This document shows positions 45,000 to 53,939 of a stretch of 64,000 nt of DNA, one piece after another (positions within the stretch are counted from its first letter, which is position 1; each line of letters begins with the position of its first letter). The DNA is from JAFGPS01 sp964628465 (lineage in GTDB: Bacteria > Planctomycetota > Phycisphaerae > Sedimentisphaerales > Anaerobacaceae). The stretch spans positions 36,633-100,632 of the forward strand of contig CAZVOA010000009.1 of the NCBI GenBank assembly GCA_964628465.1. The letters are read 5' to 3'. Position numbers and translations under genes: made by a program. Below the pieces are notes generated by a model. That model saw nothing but the letters and a program-made list of their open reading frames with translations, did no database searches and was not told where the DNA came from.

Positions 45000-46283
45000 T
45001 TATGATTTAGGAATTTTGTTTATTTTAATTCGTTTGATTTTTCTTGCTTCAGCGGCTGTAATTTCAAATTTCATATTTTGATAATCGAATATTTCACCTG
45101 TTTTGGGAATATAACCTAATTGAGAGAAAACAAATCCGCCTAAAGTTTCATAATCTTCATCTTCCGGCAGGTTAAGCTCAAATTCATAGTTCAGATCATA
45201 AATGGAAGTTCTGGCGTTGGCTTCGATGGTATTTTCATCTATTTTTTTTGCGTGACTTGTTGGCGACTCTTCATATTCATCCGCGATTTCCCCGACAAGT
45301 TCTTCGAGGATGTCTTCTAAAGTTACTATTCCAGCTGTACCGCCATATTCATCAAGTACGACCGCTATGTGCAATTTCTGATTTTGAAATTCGTGCAGCA
45401 GTATTCTCAACGGTTTTGTTTCCGGCACGAAATACGGTTCTCTTATTTTTTCCCGAAGTTTAAAATCAGCTGGATTTTTGCCGATTTCAGAAAGCAGGTC
45501 CTTGGCATAAATACAACCGACAATATTGTCAATGTTGTCTTCGTACACCGGAAGTCGCGTATGTCCGGCTTCTGTAATGGTATCAATAACTTTCCGCAAA
45601 TCAGAATTTACTTCAATAGCTATTATATCGGTACGTGGTGTCATAATTTCTACCGCTGTACTATAGCTCAATTCGAGCACGTTTTCTATCATTTCCTGCT
45701 CTTCTTCGTCGAGCGCTCCTTCAGTTTTATGCTGTTCAAGGTCGGTGAGGAATTCTTCCTGTTTTTCTTCGTGTTGTTCTTCAGGAGTGGATTCTGAAAC
45801 TCCGGCCAGTCTTCGTATAAACCCATCATATAATCTAAAAATATACAAAGCTGGTGAAGATATAAAAGTCAAAACAGCAAGTATCTTATATGTCCTGCTC
45901 AGGAATACTTCGCCCGAATACTTTGCCCATGCCTGCGGAATCGCAAGACTGAAGGCCGAAAATATTAATAAGGCTATGATAGATGAGAAAAGATAATTCC
46001 ATGCGTGATGAGAGAAATTCAAAACGAAAAATATCTCAACCAGAAGCAGAACTATGCACATATTACAAATTAAACGATATAACCAGCAAATAAGAACGAA
46101 ATTATCACTTTTTTCAGAAATGTATAATGCCCGTGCTTCAAAATCAATGTTTTTATTCATTTCCTTGAAGGCTTCCTGCAATTTTCCAAGCGAAAAAGAT
46201 TTCAGCGCAATGGCATTTATTGAAAAGAATAAAGTTCCTGCGGCGCAAAAACATATTAACACTATTGCCCAGATTGTATTCAT
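45000..46283 (-). CDS. CorC/HlyC-family CBS-domain membrane protein
   Basis: 427 residues. An N-terminal DUF21/CNNM-type membrane region with about four helices (1-145) is followed by an acidic segment (QHEEKQEEFLTDLEQ), a CBS pair (about 205-330, with EIMTPRTDIIAIE, GHTRLPVYEDNIDNIVGCIYAKDLL and VVLDEYGGTAGIVTLEDILEELVG) and a C-terminal transporter-associated (CorC_HlyC) domain. The family is implicated in magnesium or cobalt transport; the older name haemolysin is misleading. Its ATG overlaps the ybeY stop (TAATG). This phoH-pgpH-ybeY-corC-recO order is common in bacteria. Confidence 0.88.
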   Translation of the reverse strand: MNTIWAIVLICFCAAGTLFFSINAIALKSFSLGKLQEAFKEMNKNIDFEARALYISEKSDNFVLICWLYRLICNMCIVLLLVEIFFVLNFSHHAWNYLFSSIIALLIFSAFSLAIPQAWAKYSGEVFLSRTYKILAVLTFISSPALYIFRLYDGFIRRLAGVSESTPEEQHEEKQEEFLTDLEQHKTEGALDEEEQEMIENVLELSYSTAVEIMTPRTDIIAIEVNSDLRKVIDTITEAGHTRLPVYEDNIDNIVGCIYAKDLLSEIGKNPADFKLREKIREPYFVPETKPLRILLHEFQNQKLHIAVVLDEYGGTAGIVTLEDILEELVGEIADEYEESPTSHAKKIDENTIEANARTSIYDLNYEFELNLPEDEDYETLGGFVFSQLGYIPKTGEIFDYQNMKFEITAAEARKIKRIKINKIPKS

Positions 46284-46825
46284 TAATTCTTCTGTTTCCT
46301 TTTTTTATCTGTATTTTTTTGTTTCGACTCTATAGCGGTATTATAAACTAAACCGTAATTAAGTTCCTGTAAAATTTCATCTTCTTTTTCGTGCATTATT
46401 TTTGCCATAGACGGCTTAAGGTCGTCAAAACCGAAATTATGAAGCAGGCCGTGAGTTATATAAAGCGCAAGTTCGGCTTGTTCCGAATGTTTTCGAAGAT
46501 TTGCCTGTCTTTGAGCCATTTGGCCGTTTATTACCAACTCGAAAGTTTTCGGCGCATCAGGGTTGCTGCAATCTGATAAATCGAAACTGAGGCAATCGGA
46601 AAGTGATTTACTTTTCAGGAACTGATAATTTAATTTTTTAAACTCCAAATCATCTACGATGACGATACTGATTTCGTATTTGCTCGGAGTTGCTTTTCCG
46701 ATTTTATCAAATCGTGAGCAGACTGTTTGAATTAGTTTATTAATCCTGGGCATTGAGATATTTATATCCCGAAAGTGCCTTGTTATTTGAATCTTTATGT
46801 CCTTGTCTGATTTGGATGAAGTCAT
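46283..46825 (-). CDS. ybeY: Endoribonuclease YbeY
   Basis: 180 residues from 46825 (MTSSKSDKD), just after the stop of the upstream gene; the longer frame would overlap it. The UPF0054 core is present: EISIVIVDDLEFKKLNYQFL, a substrate-channel FDLSD and the metal motif HGLLHNFGFDD. In the usual HGxLHLxGYDH the last residue is the third zinc-binding His; here it is Asp, which may still bind metal. A Lys-rich tail ends the protein. YbeY takes part in 16S rRNA 3' maturation and ribosome quality control. Position between pgpH and corC supports the call. Confidence 0.85.
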   Translation of the reverse strand: MTSSKSDKDIKIQITRHFRDINISMPRINKLIQTVCSRFDKIGKATPSKYEISIVIVDDLEFKKLNYQFLKSKSLSDCLSFDLSDCSNPDAPKTFELVINGQMAQRQANLRKHSEQAELALYITHGLLHNFGFDDLKPSMAKIMHEKEDEILQELNYGLVYNTAIESKQKNTDKKRKQKN

Positions 46826-46838
46826 ATTTTCAGCAGAT

Positions 46839-48401
46839 TTAAGTATTCTCTTTTGAATTTGATAGAGTTTCAAATGGCGTGTCAGCCGGTTTGGGGTACG
46901 CGATCCTGCTATGATAATGTGCGGCGAGTGTTTTCGATATACTCGTTTCAATTTGACTTAGCTCTCTCAGTGACATATCGCATTCGTCGAACTGGCCGTC
47001 CTGAAGACGCCTCATCGCCATGTTATGCACAACTGTTTCAATTTTCGAGGGAGTAATTTCCGGCAGGCTTCTTACTGCACCTTCGACAACGTCAGACAGC
47101 ATTACAATCGCCGCTTCTTTTGTTCTTGGCTTGGGTCCAGGGTATCTAAATTCACTTTCTGAGAGTTCATCCGGCCCTTTGCCTTTGCCTTTTTTGGCTC
47201 TGAGTTTTTTGGCTTCGTTATAAAAATGTTCCACTAAAGTTGTTCCGTGGTGTGTTTCGATAAATTGTCTTATTACACCAGGTAAGCCGTATTCTCTGGC
47301 CATTTCAATACCATCTTTGACATGGCCGATAATAATTAATAAGCTCATAGTTGGAGCAAGTTCTTTATGTCTGCTTCCCGAACCAATCTCATTTTCAATA
47401 AAATAGGATGCTTTGTTCAGCTTACCTATATCGTGATAATACGCACCGACTCTGCATAAAAGGCCGTTACGCCCGATGGATTCCGCGGCTGCTTCGGCGA
47501 TTGAGCCGATCAGGAGGCTGTGGCTGAAAGTTCCCGGAGCTTCCATTGCGAGTTTTTTCAATAATGGCTGGTTTGCGTCACTATAGTCCAAAAGAGTCAT
47601 GCTTGTTACTATGTGGAAAGTTTTTTCAATGACAGGAAGAAGGCTCTGTATTAATAATCCTACCGCCATTGTAATACCCGCATGAAAGCCGGCATTAACA
47701 AGAGCTTTGTTGACGGTAGTGTTACTATTGAACATTTCGAGTGAAAATGCCATTATGAATACCATAACCGACGCAAGCGCGCTGACCTGAAGGAGTTTTA
47801 TTCTCGTTCGGATTTCCTTTAATGATAAAGTACATGTAAAAGCGCCGGTCATCATTATCAGGAAAAGGTCTATGTTAATTATTTGGTATGGATTGTTATT
47901 TCCTGACGGCTCCGCTGCAAGGCAAGCCAATGTGCAATATATTATACTCATACCTATAGCAAATCGCTGGTCATAAGCTATCGTTAAAATAATTGCTACA
48001 ATTACAGCCGTACCGGTGGCCCATGCCATTGGAGTGTGTCTGGTTTCCATTGAAATCAATTTCATGGTCATGAATTTATCTGACGCAAGGAGAATTAAAA
48101 ACATACTGATTAGAGTTGCGACTCTTATATGGTTTCTCAACATGCGTTTTTGATAATTATAAATATAAACCGCGCCTGAAATTGAAATCATTGTAACAAT
48201 AACAGCGATTGAAAAAAACTGATGGAGAGTGGACTGGTGAAAGGACAGTATGAAAACGCAAAAAATTATGAATAGAGTAAGCTGGGAAATTGATATTACA
48301 GTATCAGTATTGACAGGTTTGCTTACCTGTGAAAAACGCTCGGTAAACACGCTCTTGCGAACTCTGCTTCTTCTGGGACTGATTTTTTTCAACAATAGCA
48401 T
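46839..48401 (-). CDS. PgpH-like 7TM-HD phosphohydrolase (c-di-AMP phosphodiesterase family)
   Basis: 520 residues. About seven membrane helices (about 35-275) lead into a cytoplasmic HD domain (about 285-500). It has GTFSHSLLIGSIAEAAAESIG, the HD pair in YYHDIGKL (about 327), HVKDGIEMA, ETHHGTTLVEHFY and a VEGAVRSL helix. The fold and the position next to phoH match PgpH/YqfF, which hydrolyses c-di-AMP in Listeria. The long extracytoplasmic 7TMR-HDED sensor found in those homologues is missing, so any ligand control must differ. Its stop lies 13 bases before ybeY and its start abuts the phoH stop (TAGATG). Confidence 0.85.
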   Translation of the reverse strand: MLLLKKISPRRSRVRKSVFTERFSQVSKPVNTDTVISISQLTLFIIFCVFILSFHQSTLHQFFSIAVIVTMISISGAVYIYNYQKRMLRNHIRVATLISMFLILLASDKFMTMKLISMETRHTPMAWATGTAVIVAIILTIAYDQRFAIGMSIIYCTLACLAAEPSGNNNPYQIINIDLFLIMMTGAFTCTLSLKEIRTRIKLLQVSALASVMVFIMAFSLEMFNSNTTVNKALVNAGFHAGITMAVGLLIQSLLPVIEKTFHIVTSMTLLDYSDANQPLLKKLAMEAPGTFSHSLLIGSIAEAAAESIGRNGLLCRVGAYYHDIGKLNKASYFIENEIGSGSRHKELAPTMSLLIIIGHVKDGIEMAREYGLPGVIRQFIETHHGTTLVEHFYNEAKKLRAKKGKGKGPDELSESEFRYPGPKPRTKEAAIVMLSDVVEGAVRSLPEITPSKIETVVHNMAMRRLQDGQFDECDMSLRELSQIETSISKTLAAHYHSRIAYPKPADTPFETLSNSKENT

Positions 48402-49367
48402 CTAATATTTCTCACGCTTGCTTAATATTATTTTTTTCGGGCTTTTTTTCTTATAAGCCTGAACAATATTTTGAACCAGTTTATGCCGAACAATATCTGT
48501 CTGACTTAATTGCGCATAACCAATACCCTTAACCCGCCGGAGTGTTTCGATAGCTTCTATCATTCCGCTTTTCTGTCCGTGCGGCAGGTCTATTTGTGTT
48601 ATGTCGCCCGTTATTATCATTTTCGATCCCTGACCCAGCCTGGTAAGAACCATCAGCATTTGCATAGTAGTTGTATTCTGGGCTTCGTCACAGATAATAA
48701 CGGATTCATTTAATGTTCTTCCCCTCATAAACGCAAGTGGAATAATTTCGATAATATCAAGTTCCATCAGCTTGTGCATCTGGCTAAATTCCATCATGTC
48801 TTCGATGGCATCGAATAAAGGCCGCAAATATGGATTTACCTTTGCCTGAATGTCTCCCGGAAGGAAACCAAGCTTTTCGCCTGCTTCTACGGCTGGTCGT
48901 GCAAGGACAATTCTTCTTATTTGTTTTCTTTTGAGCATGGACACGGCGACTGCGACAGCGAGGTATGTTTTTCCTGTTCCCGCCGGGCCAATACAGAATG
49001 TAAGGTCGTTCTTAAACATTGTTTGAACATATTTCATCTGGCCTTTTGTATTGGGTTTTATAGCTTTTTTGTGTGAATATACTGAAATAGCCCCGTTATC
49101 GTCCTTGAAGTCAGACTCATCACGCATCATAAAAACAGATATGTCTTCGGAAGTGAGAGAATGATATTTATAAAGCTGTTCCTGCATTTTTTTGAAAACT
49201 TCAGCCGCTTTATTTACATCTTTTTCATTACCGAAAAGAGTAAGGCTGTTATTGCGCGCGGAAATCGTAACATCGAGAGATTTACGAATTAAACGCAGGA
49301 AGCTGTCCCCCGGACCGAATAATTCAAGCTGTTTTAAAGTTGGTTCTATTTGTATGGTTGTTTCCAA
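48402..49367 (-). CDS. phoH: PhoH family ATPase
   Basis: 321 residues. An N-terminal KH-like region (about 1-75) is followed by the PhoH ATPase: KPNTKGQMKYVQTM, Walker A GPAGTGKTYLA (about 128-138), RPAVEAGEKLGFLPGD, Walker B VIICDEAQNTT and ITGDITQIDLP. PhoH proteins are ATP-dependent RNA-associated helicase-like enzymes, often beside ybeY as here. It starts 12 bases after cdsA. Confidence 0.93.
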   Translation of the reverse strand: METTIQIEPTLKQLELFGPGDSFLRLIRKSLDVTISARNNSLTLFGNEKDVNKAAEVFKKMQEQLYKYHSLTSEDISVFMMRDESDFKDDNGAISVYSHKKAIKPNTKGQMKYVQTMFKNDLTFCIGPAGTGKTYLAVAVAVSMLKRKQIRRIVLARPAVEAGEKLGFLPGDIQAKVNPYLRPLFDAIEDMMEFSQMHKLMELDIIEIIPLAFMRGRTLNESVIICDEAQNTTTMQMLMVLTRLGQGSKMIITGDITQIDLPHGQKSGMIEAIETLRRVKGIGYAQLSQTDIVRHKLVQNIVQAYKKKSPKKIILSKREKY

Positions 49368-49379
49368 AGTTTACTCTTT

Positions 49380-50237
49380 TCAGGAAGCCCATATAAAAAA
49401 CAAATAAGCAAACGGAGCCGTCGCTAATGGCGAATCAATTACATCAAGTATTCCGCCAAAACCGGGTATCTTCTTCGCAGAATCCTTCTGCTGTGCATCA
49501 CGTTTCATCATAGATTCCATTAAATCACCTAATTGTCCAATAAATGCCAGACAAACACCAAAAATTATAGCCATCACTGGGTTCATTATACCAAATCCTG
49601 TGGAAAAGCCAATAGCAACTATTAAAGCCAGCACCAAACCGCCGAACATACCTTCCCATGTCTTGCCGGGGCTGATTTTGGGTGAAAACTTATGTTTTCC
49701 AAAAAGACTTCCCGCAGTGAAAGCGCCTATATCCGTGCATTTTACAACAAAAATATACATAAACAGGTGCCTTAATCCGAATTCGATACGAATCGCTACC
49801 GCAAAATAGGTTAATAATCCAAGATATAAAATTGTAAAGCATGTTGCTCCGCAATTTGTAATAACATTAGATATACCGTTTGAAAGATACTGGAATAAGA
49901 ATGTTAGAAAAAAAGTTAATACCAGCAGGAACGACAGATAATGTTCTTGAGTGATAATGTTGAATTGGGCAATATATTTTGATTCTGCAATTAAAATAGA
50001 AGCTATAATAGAAACTGGTACGAAAACCTTAAGATTCTTAACTGACGCAAGTTGCGCTAATTCAAAGTTTGCCGGAATTGCAAGAAGACAGATTAGAATG
50101 CAGAAAATGGTCCCTTTTATCCGGGCATCGTCTTCGGGAGATTTTGTGATTGAACCGTCCAGCCAGCCGTCAAAAATGACAATGCCGGAGAAAACCAGAG
50201 TCATTATTATTCCAAAAAGCAGTCTGTTTTTGATCAT
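49380..50237 (-). CDS. cdsA: Phosphatidate cytidylyltransferase CdsA
   Basis: 285 residues with about eight membrane helices. The C-terminal signature is complete: KCTDIGAFTAGSLFGKHKF, SPGKTWEGMFGG, QLGDLMESMMKRDAQQKDS and PGFGGILDVIDS. It makes CDP-diacylglycerol from phosphatidate and CTP, the precursor for all phospholipids. It lies downstream of uppS, the normal bacterial order. Confidence 0.95.
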   Translation of the reverse strand: MIKNRLLFGIIMTLVFSGIVIFDGWLDGSITKSPEDDARIKGTIFCILICLLAIPANFELAQLASVKNLKVFVPVSIIASILIAESKYIAQFNIITQEHYLSFLLVLTFFLTFLFQYLSNGISNVITNCGATCFTILYLGLLTYFAVAIRIEFGLRHLFMYIFVVKCTDIGAFTAGSLFGKHKFSPKISPGKTWEGMFGGLVLALIVAIGFSTGFGIMNPVMAIIFGVCLAFIGQLGDLMESMMKRDAQQKDSAKKIPGFGGILDVIDSPLATAPFAYLFFIWAS

Positions 50238-50280
50238 TTCTATTTCGCTTTTTCAATAAATAGTATGCCAAACAGGGCAA

Positions 50281-51054
50281 TCATTTTTTGGTTAAATTGA
50301 TACTTCCGAAGCGTCTGTCCCTGTTTGCATAGGCTACAATCGCTTTTTCCAAATCTTTTTTAACAAAGTCCGGCCACAAAGTGTCGGTTACATAAAATTC
50401 ACTGTATGATATTTGCCAGAGCAGGAAATTGCTGACTCTCAATTCGCTTGCTGTACGAACCAGCAGGTCAGGGTCATTAAGTTTGGCGGTATAAAGATTG
50501 CTGCTTATTAACTTTTCGTCAATATCATCCAGTTGAATTTTTCCATCTTTATAATCCTGGGCAATTTGTTTTGTCGCGTCCACAATTTCCGCTCTTCCGG
50601 CGTAGTTCAACGCAAGCGCAAGAATCATTCCTGTATTGGATTCAGTCATTCTCATTGTCTCTAATAACTCATTTCGTACAGATGCCGGCAAAGTAGCCAT
50701 TCGTCCGAGATGAATCAATTTGACATTGTTTTTCATTAAAATATTGCGAATTCCGACAAGATACTGCACATAAAGGTGCATAAGTCCGTCAATTTCCTCT
50801 TTCGGTCTTTTCCAGTTTTCTATACTGAAGGAATACAGGGTAAGAACCTCAATACCCAAAGCGACACAATCCAGAGCTATGGTTTCGACCACCTGGCCGC
50901 CTTTGTTATGTCCTTCGACTCGCGGCAAGCCCTGATTTTGCGCCCATCTGCCGTTACCATCCATGATAATTGCGATATGACGCGGCATCTGCTGTACGTT
51001 AATGCCAAGACGTTCAGCGGTTTTTTTCATTTTTTCTTCGAGGTCTTTATTCAT
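50281..51054 (-). CDS. uppS: Isoprenyl transferase (undecaprenyl diphosphate synthase)
   Basis: 257 residues. The active-site motif is IAIIMDGNGRWA (about 23-34, Asp28 binding the diphosphate), followed by GHNKGGQVVE, LTLYSFSIENWKRP, and C-terminal DLLVRTASELRVSNFLLWQ with YSEFYVTDTLWPDF. It elongates farnesyl diphosphate to the C55 lipid carrier used for cell-wall and polysaccharide export. It lies between purA and cdsA. The product should feed the UppP half of the fusion encoded at 53940-55310. Confidence 0.95.
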   Translation of the reverse strand: MNKDLEEKMKKTAERLGINVQQMPRHIAIIMDGNGRWAQNQGLPRVEGHNKGGQVVETIALDCVALGIEVLTLYSFSIENWKRPKEEIDGLMHLYVQYLVGIRNILMKNNVKLIHLGRMATLPASVRNELLETMRMTESNTGMILALALNYAGRAEIVDATKQIAQDYKDGKIQLDDIDEKLISSNLYTAKLNDPDLLVRTASELRVSNFLLWQISYSEFYVTDTLWPDFVKKDLEKAIVAYANRDRRFGSINLTKK

Positions 51055-51063
51055 AAATGCCTT

Positions 51064-52338
51064 CTATCTATAAATTGTCTGGCTTCGTTTCGGTCCAACA
51101 CCAATCATTTTTATTGGTTTTCCGATGAGTTTTTCCACTGTATAAATATATTTTTTTGCGTTTTCTGGCAAATCATCGAAAGATTCAACTTCTGTAATTT
51201 CCTCGTCCCAGCCGGGTAAAGTTTCATAAATTGGCTTTGCTTTTTCAAGTCTTTGAAGGTTGGACGGGAAGAAACTGGTTTGCTTGCCGTCAATATCATA
51301 TGCTTTGCAGATTTTTAATTCTTTCAATCCAGCCAATGTATCAAGGTGCAGCAGGGCGATAGAATCAATTCCGCCTATTGTGATTGAGTATGAAACAACA
51401 ACTGCGTCGAACCAGCCGCATCTTCTTGGGCGTCCGGTTGTAGTGCCGTATTCATGGCCTCTGTCGCGTATATATTGGCCGGTATCGTTATCCTGCTCCG
51501 ATGGGAAAGGGCCTGCGCCGACTCTTGTTGTGTATGCTTTTATAACTCCGATGAATTCATCGACGTATTTTGCCGGAACGCCGCAGCCTGCCGCCATACC
51601 AAGCGAGCTTGAATTGGAACTTGTTACAAATGGGAAAGTGCCGTGATCCAGGTCAAGAAGAGAACCCTGTGCGCCTTCAAAAAGTATTGATTTCTTCTGG
51701 GCTATGGAATTGTGCAGGTATTCGGTAGTATCTGTTATATATGGCGAAAGTTTTTTGGAATATACTTTGCATTTTTCGTAAATCTCGTCTGAACTCATCG
51801 GTTCTGCATTGTAAATTGCGCCGAAAAACAGGTTTTTATAATCTACGATTTTTTTAAGTTTGGCTTTGAAATTTTCCATATCGAGAAAATCAGCCATACG
51901 GACAGCAAAACTCCTGCCTACTTTATCAGCGTAGCATGGTCCGATGCCGCGAATGGTTGTACCGATTTTATTTTTGCCGAGAGCTTCTTCACGTAAAGAG
52001 TCCTCTTTTTTGTGATAATCCAGAACTACATGGGTATTTTCACTGATTAAAAGCCTGTTTTTAAGACTTATATTTTCTTTCTCAAGTTTCTCAATTTCAG
52101 CAATAATAACTTCCGGGTCGAGTACGACTCCGTTTGTTATAAGGCATTTGACATCAGGTCGTATCGAGCCGCTTGGCAGTAAATGCAGTGCGAATTTGTT
52201 GTTTCCTACGACTACGGTATGTCCGGCGTTGGCGCCGCCGCCGTAACGTACGACTATATCGCTTTTTTCAGCGAGAACATCGACTATTTTGCCTTTACCC
52301 TCATCACCCCATTGTAACCCGACGATACATTTATTCAT
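51064..52338 (-). CDS. purA: Adenylosuccinate synthase
   Basis: 424 residues with AAGGAAT before the start. GTP-binding VGLQWGDEGKGKIVD (about 5-19), the GGANAGHTVV loop (about 35-44), GTTIRGIGPCYADK, EGAQGSLLDLDHGTFPFVT and the C-terminal GVGPKRSQTI are all present. It joins IMP and aspartate in AMP synthesis. It is the first gene of the purA-uppS-cdsA-phoH-pgpH-ybeY-corC-recO unit. Confidence 0.97.
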   Translation of the reverse strand: MNKCIVGLQWGDEGKGKIVDVLAEKSDIVVRYGGGANAGHTVVVGNNKFALHLLPSGSIRPDVKCLITNGVVLDPEVIIAEIEKLEKENISLKNRLLISENTHVVLDYHKKEDSLREEALGKNKIGTTIRGIGPCYADKVGRSFAVRMADFLDMENFKAKLKKIVDYKNLFFGAIYNAEPMSSDEIYEKCKVYSKKLSPYITDTTEYLHNSIAQKKSILFEGAQGSLLDLDHGTFPFVTSSNSSSLGMAAGCGVPAKYVDEFIGVIKAYTTRVGAGPFPSEQDNDTGQYIRDRGHEYGTTTGRPRRCGWFDAVVVSYSITIGGIDSIALLHLDTLAGLKELKICKAYDIDGKQTSFFPSNLQRLEKAKPIYETLPGWDEEITEVESFDDLPENAKKYIYTVEKLIGKPIKMIGVGPKRSQTIYR

Positions 52339-52391
52339 TTGTATTCCTTAAATTGCCACATAGTATTTTGTAAAACTTAATACGATAGATT

Positions 52392-52492
52392 GTCATATTG
52401 AGCCGATAGGCGAAGTCCGCCAGAACTAATTTGGCGGAGCTATCTATGCCCAGATTCTTCGTTTTACTCAGAATGACACCCTTCGTTTGTTA
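52392..52492. repeat. Dispersed TGTCATTCTGAG-type repeat
   Basis: Read on the minus strand, TGTCATTCTGAG is followed by GAAGAATCTGGGC, a TCCGCCA...TGGCGGA hairpin and, at the far end, TATGACA. This composite is like dispersed intergenic elements seen in many bacterial genomes. It lies upstream of purA and contains no gene. Confidence 0.55.
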
Positions 52493-52583
52493 AGCTACAC
52501 AACACTGGTTTGTAAATTCTAACAGAACTTATGCAAAACTCTTATTTTATGATGAATGATATTCGTAGATTTTGCTCTAATTT

Positions 52584-53042
52584 TCAAGAGATTTTTTCCA
52601 CGAGATGATTCAAAATATTTTTCAGATTGTCATATTGCCTGTCGCTTATTTTGTAATCGGTTTCTTTCCCGTCTTCATTTTTATATGTTACAACAAAAAA
52701 ACCTTTCTTTTCAAACCAGGTTTTATTGATTTTCTCGATGGAATCATAAGATATTTTTTTCTTATCATTTATGACAAGTTCGGTTTCTTCGGCGAGAAGT
52801 TTTCTGTTCTTAATCATGTAAAAATAAATCCCGCAAAGTATAGCTCCGGCAAGAAAAAATGGAGGGGATTTCTGATTGAACATCAAAGTTGTATTTGGTT
52901 TGCCTTCTTCGGTATGTTCCTCGATGAAACTTTTATTGAGGTAGCCGTCGTAGCCAAACCATGCGGCGAATATAACACAAATTCCAATATAGATTAAGAG
53001 ATTACTTTTTTTGAATTTGCTTATTGGTGCTTCGATAGCCAT
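52584..53042 (-). CDS. Hypothetical membrane protein
   Basis: 152 residues with AAGGA upstream. Two membrane helices (about 14-32 and 60-76) flank a short Glu/Lys-rich loop, and a Lys-rich C-terminal domain (ELVINDKKKISYDSIEKINKTW, KGFFVVTYKNEDGK) resembles a small PH-like beta domain. I do not recognise the family. It lies 18 bases after the 252-residue hypothetical gene, so the two may be co-transcribed. Confidence 0.6.
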   Translation of the reverse strand: MAIEAPISKFKKSNLLIYIGICVIFAAWFGYDGYLNKSFIEEHTEEGKPNTTLMFNQKSPPFFLAGAILCGIYFYMIKNRKLLAEETELVINDKKKISYDSIEKINKTWFEKKGFFVVTYKNEDGKETDYKISDRQYDNLKNILNHLVEKIS

Positions 53043-53060
53043 TGGGCATTTTCCTTAATT

Positions 53061-53819
53061 CTATGTCAACCGCTTCTGAGCGATTGTTTCAGTCAATGGC
53101 ATTACGATACCGGGAATAATTTTTTCTATCATTAATTCCTCCGCGATTCGGCATTGATGTCTGAATGATTCAATCGGGTCGAATTTCTCAAAAGTTTCCG
53201 GGTACTGACGTATTGTACACGACAGGCTTATAGATTCGTCGATAAGCTGCTCTTTCTTTTTTGGGCTGTAAACACCTGTTTTCGATTCTATACTGATTCT
53301 GGCTTGTGTCAACTCGTCATTGCCAAGCGCAACAACTATTGTCGGCGAAACTCCTATCGGCTTGGCGCCGGGCAAATCCAGAACGCAGCTAAACGCGCTC
53401 TGCGACAAAAGCGCTTCAGCGATAACTTCATCATGATTACCGGTACAATCGAAATCCATAACGAAAGTAACATCGAGAGAATCTATATCGAGCGGACTTA
53501 CACTGAGCATATAAGGCATCAATTCCAAAATCAGCCTGTCCTGCTCGTAAGCCATCTCGAATTCCGATGGATTAACGACGCCTGAACCGATTCGGTCTGC
53601 TTCAAGACATACCCATCGGTATTGGCTTCGCTCCCGATCTTCCTCAAGGCAATACTCATTATCACGTTTATAAAAACAACCCATAGATGGGTATTTTTTT
53701 CTTATTCTTTCAAAAAATGACAGAATTGTATCTCGTTCGGTTGGAAGTTCCAGTTCCGTATTAACATACATATCCAGAAAAAGGTCATCACACAACAAAT
53801 TAAAACTGTCTGAATTCAT
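53061..53819 (-). CDS. Hypothetical cytosolic protein
   Basis: 252 residues with GGAGAAAG before the start. There is no signal or membrane segment. Acidic, with segments FVMDFDCTGNHDEVIAEALL, CVLDLPGAKPIGVSPTIVVAL and a C-terminal helical stretch. No known domain was recognised. The regular alpha/beta composition and clean ribosome site support a real gene. Confidence 0.65.
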   Translation of the reverse strand: MNSDSFNLLCDDLFLDMYVNTELELPTERDTILSFFERIRKKYPSMGCFYKRDNEYCLEEDRERSQYRWVCLEADRIGSGVVNPSEFEMAYEQDRLILELMPYMLSVSPLDIDSLDVTFVMDFDCTGNHDEVIAEALLSQSAFSCVLDLPGAKPIGVSPTIVVALGNDELTQARISIESKTGVYSPKKKEQLIDESISLSCTIRQYPETFEKFDPIESFRHQCRIAEELMIEKIIPGIVMPLTETIAQKRLT

Positions 53820-53939
53820 ATCAGCACTTTCTCCAGCGGCTTTTCAAAATCATCCCTGTAAGCCGGCTAAAATATTAATTTTTAGCGATCCATCACAAAC
53901 TTAAGCATTATACATAAAAAATTGTTTTTTCCAAAACTT

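Noticed and set aside
45369..45797. Plus-strand frame opposite the CorC-family gene
   Set aside because: It is antisense to the CBS region and has no supporting features.
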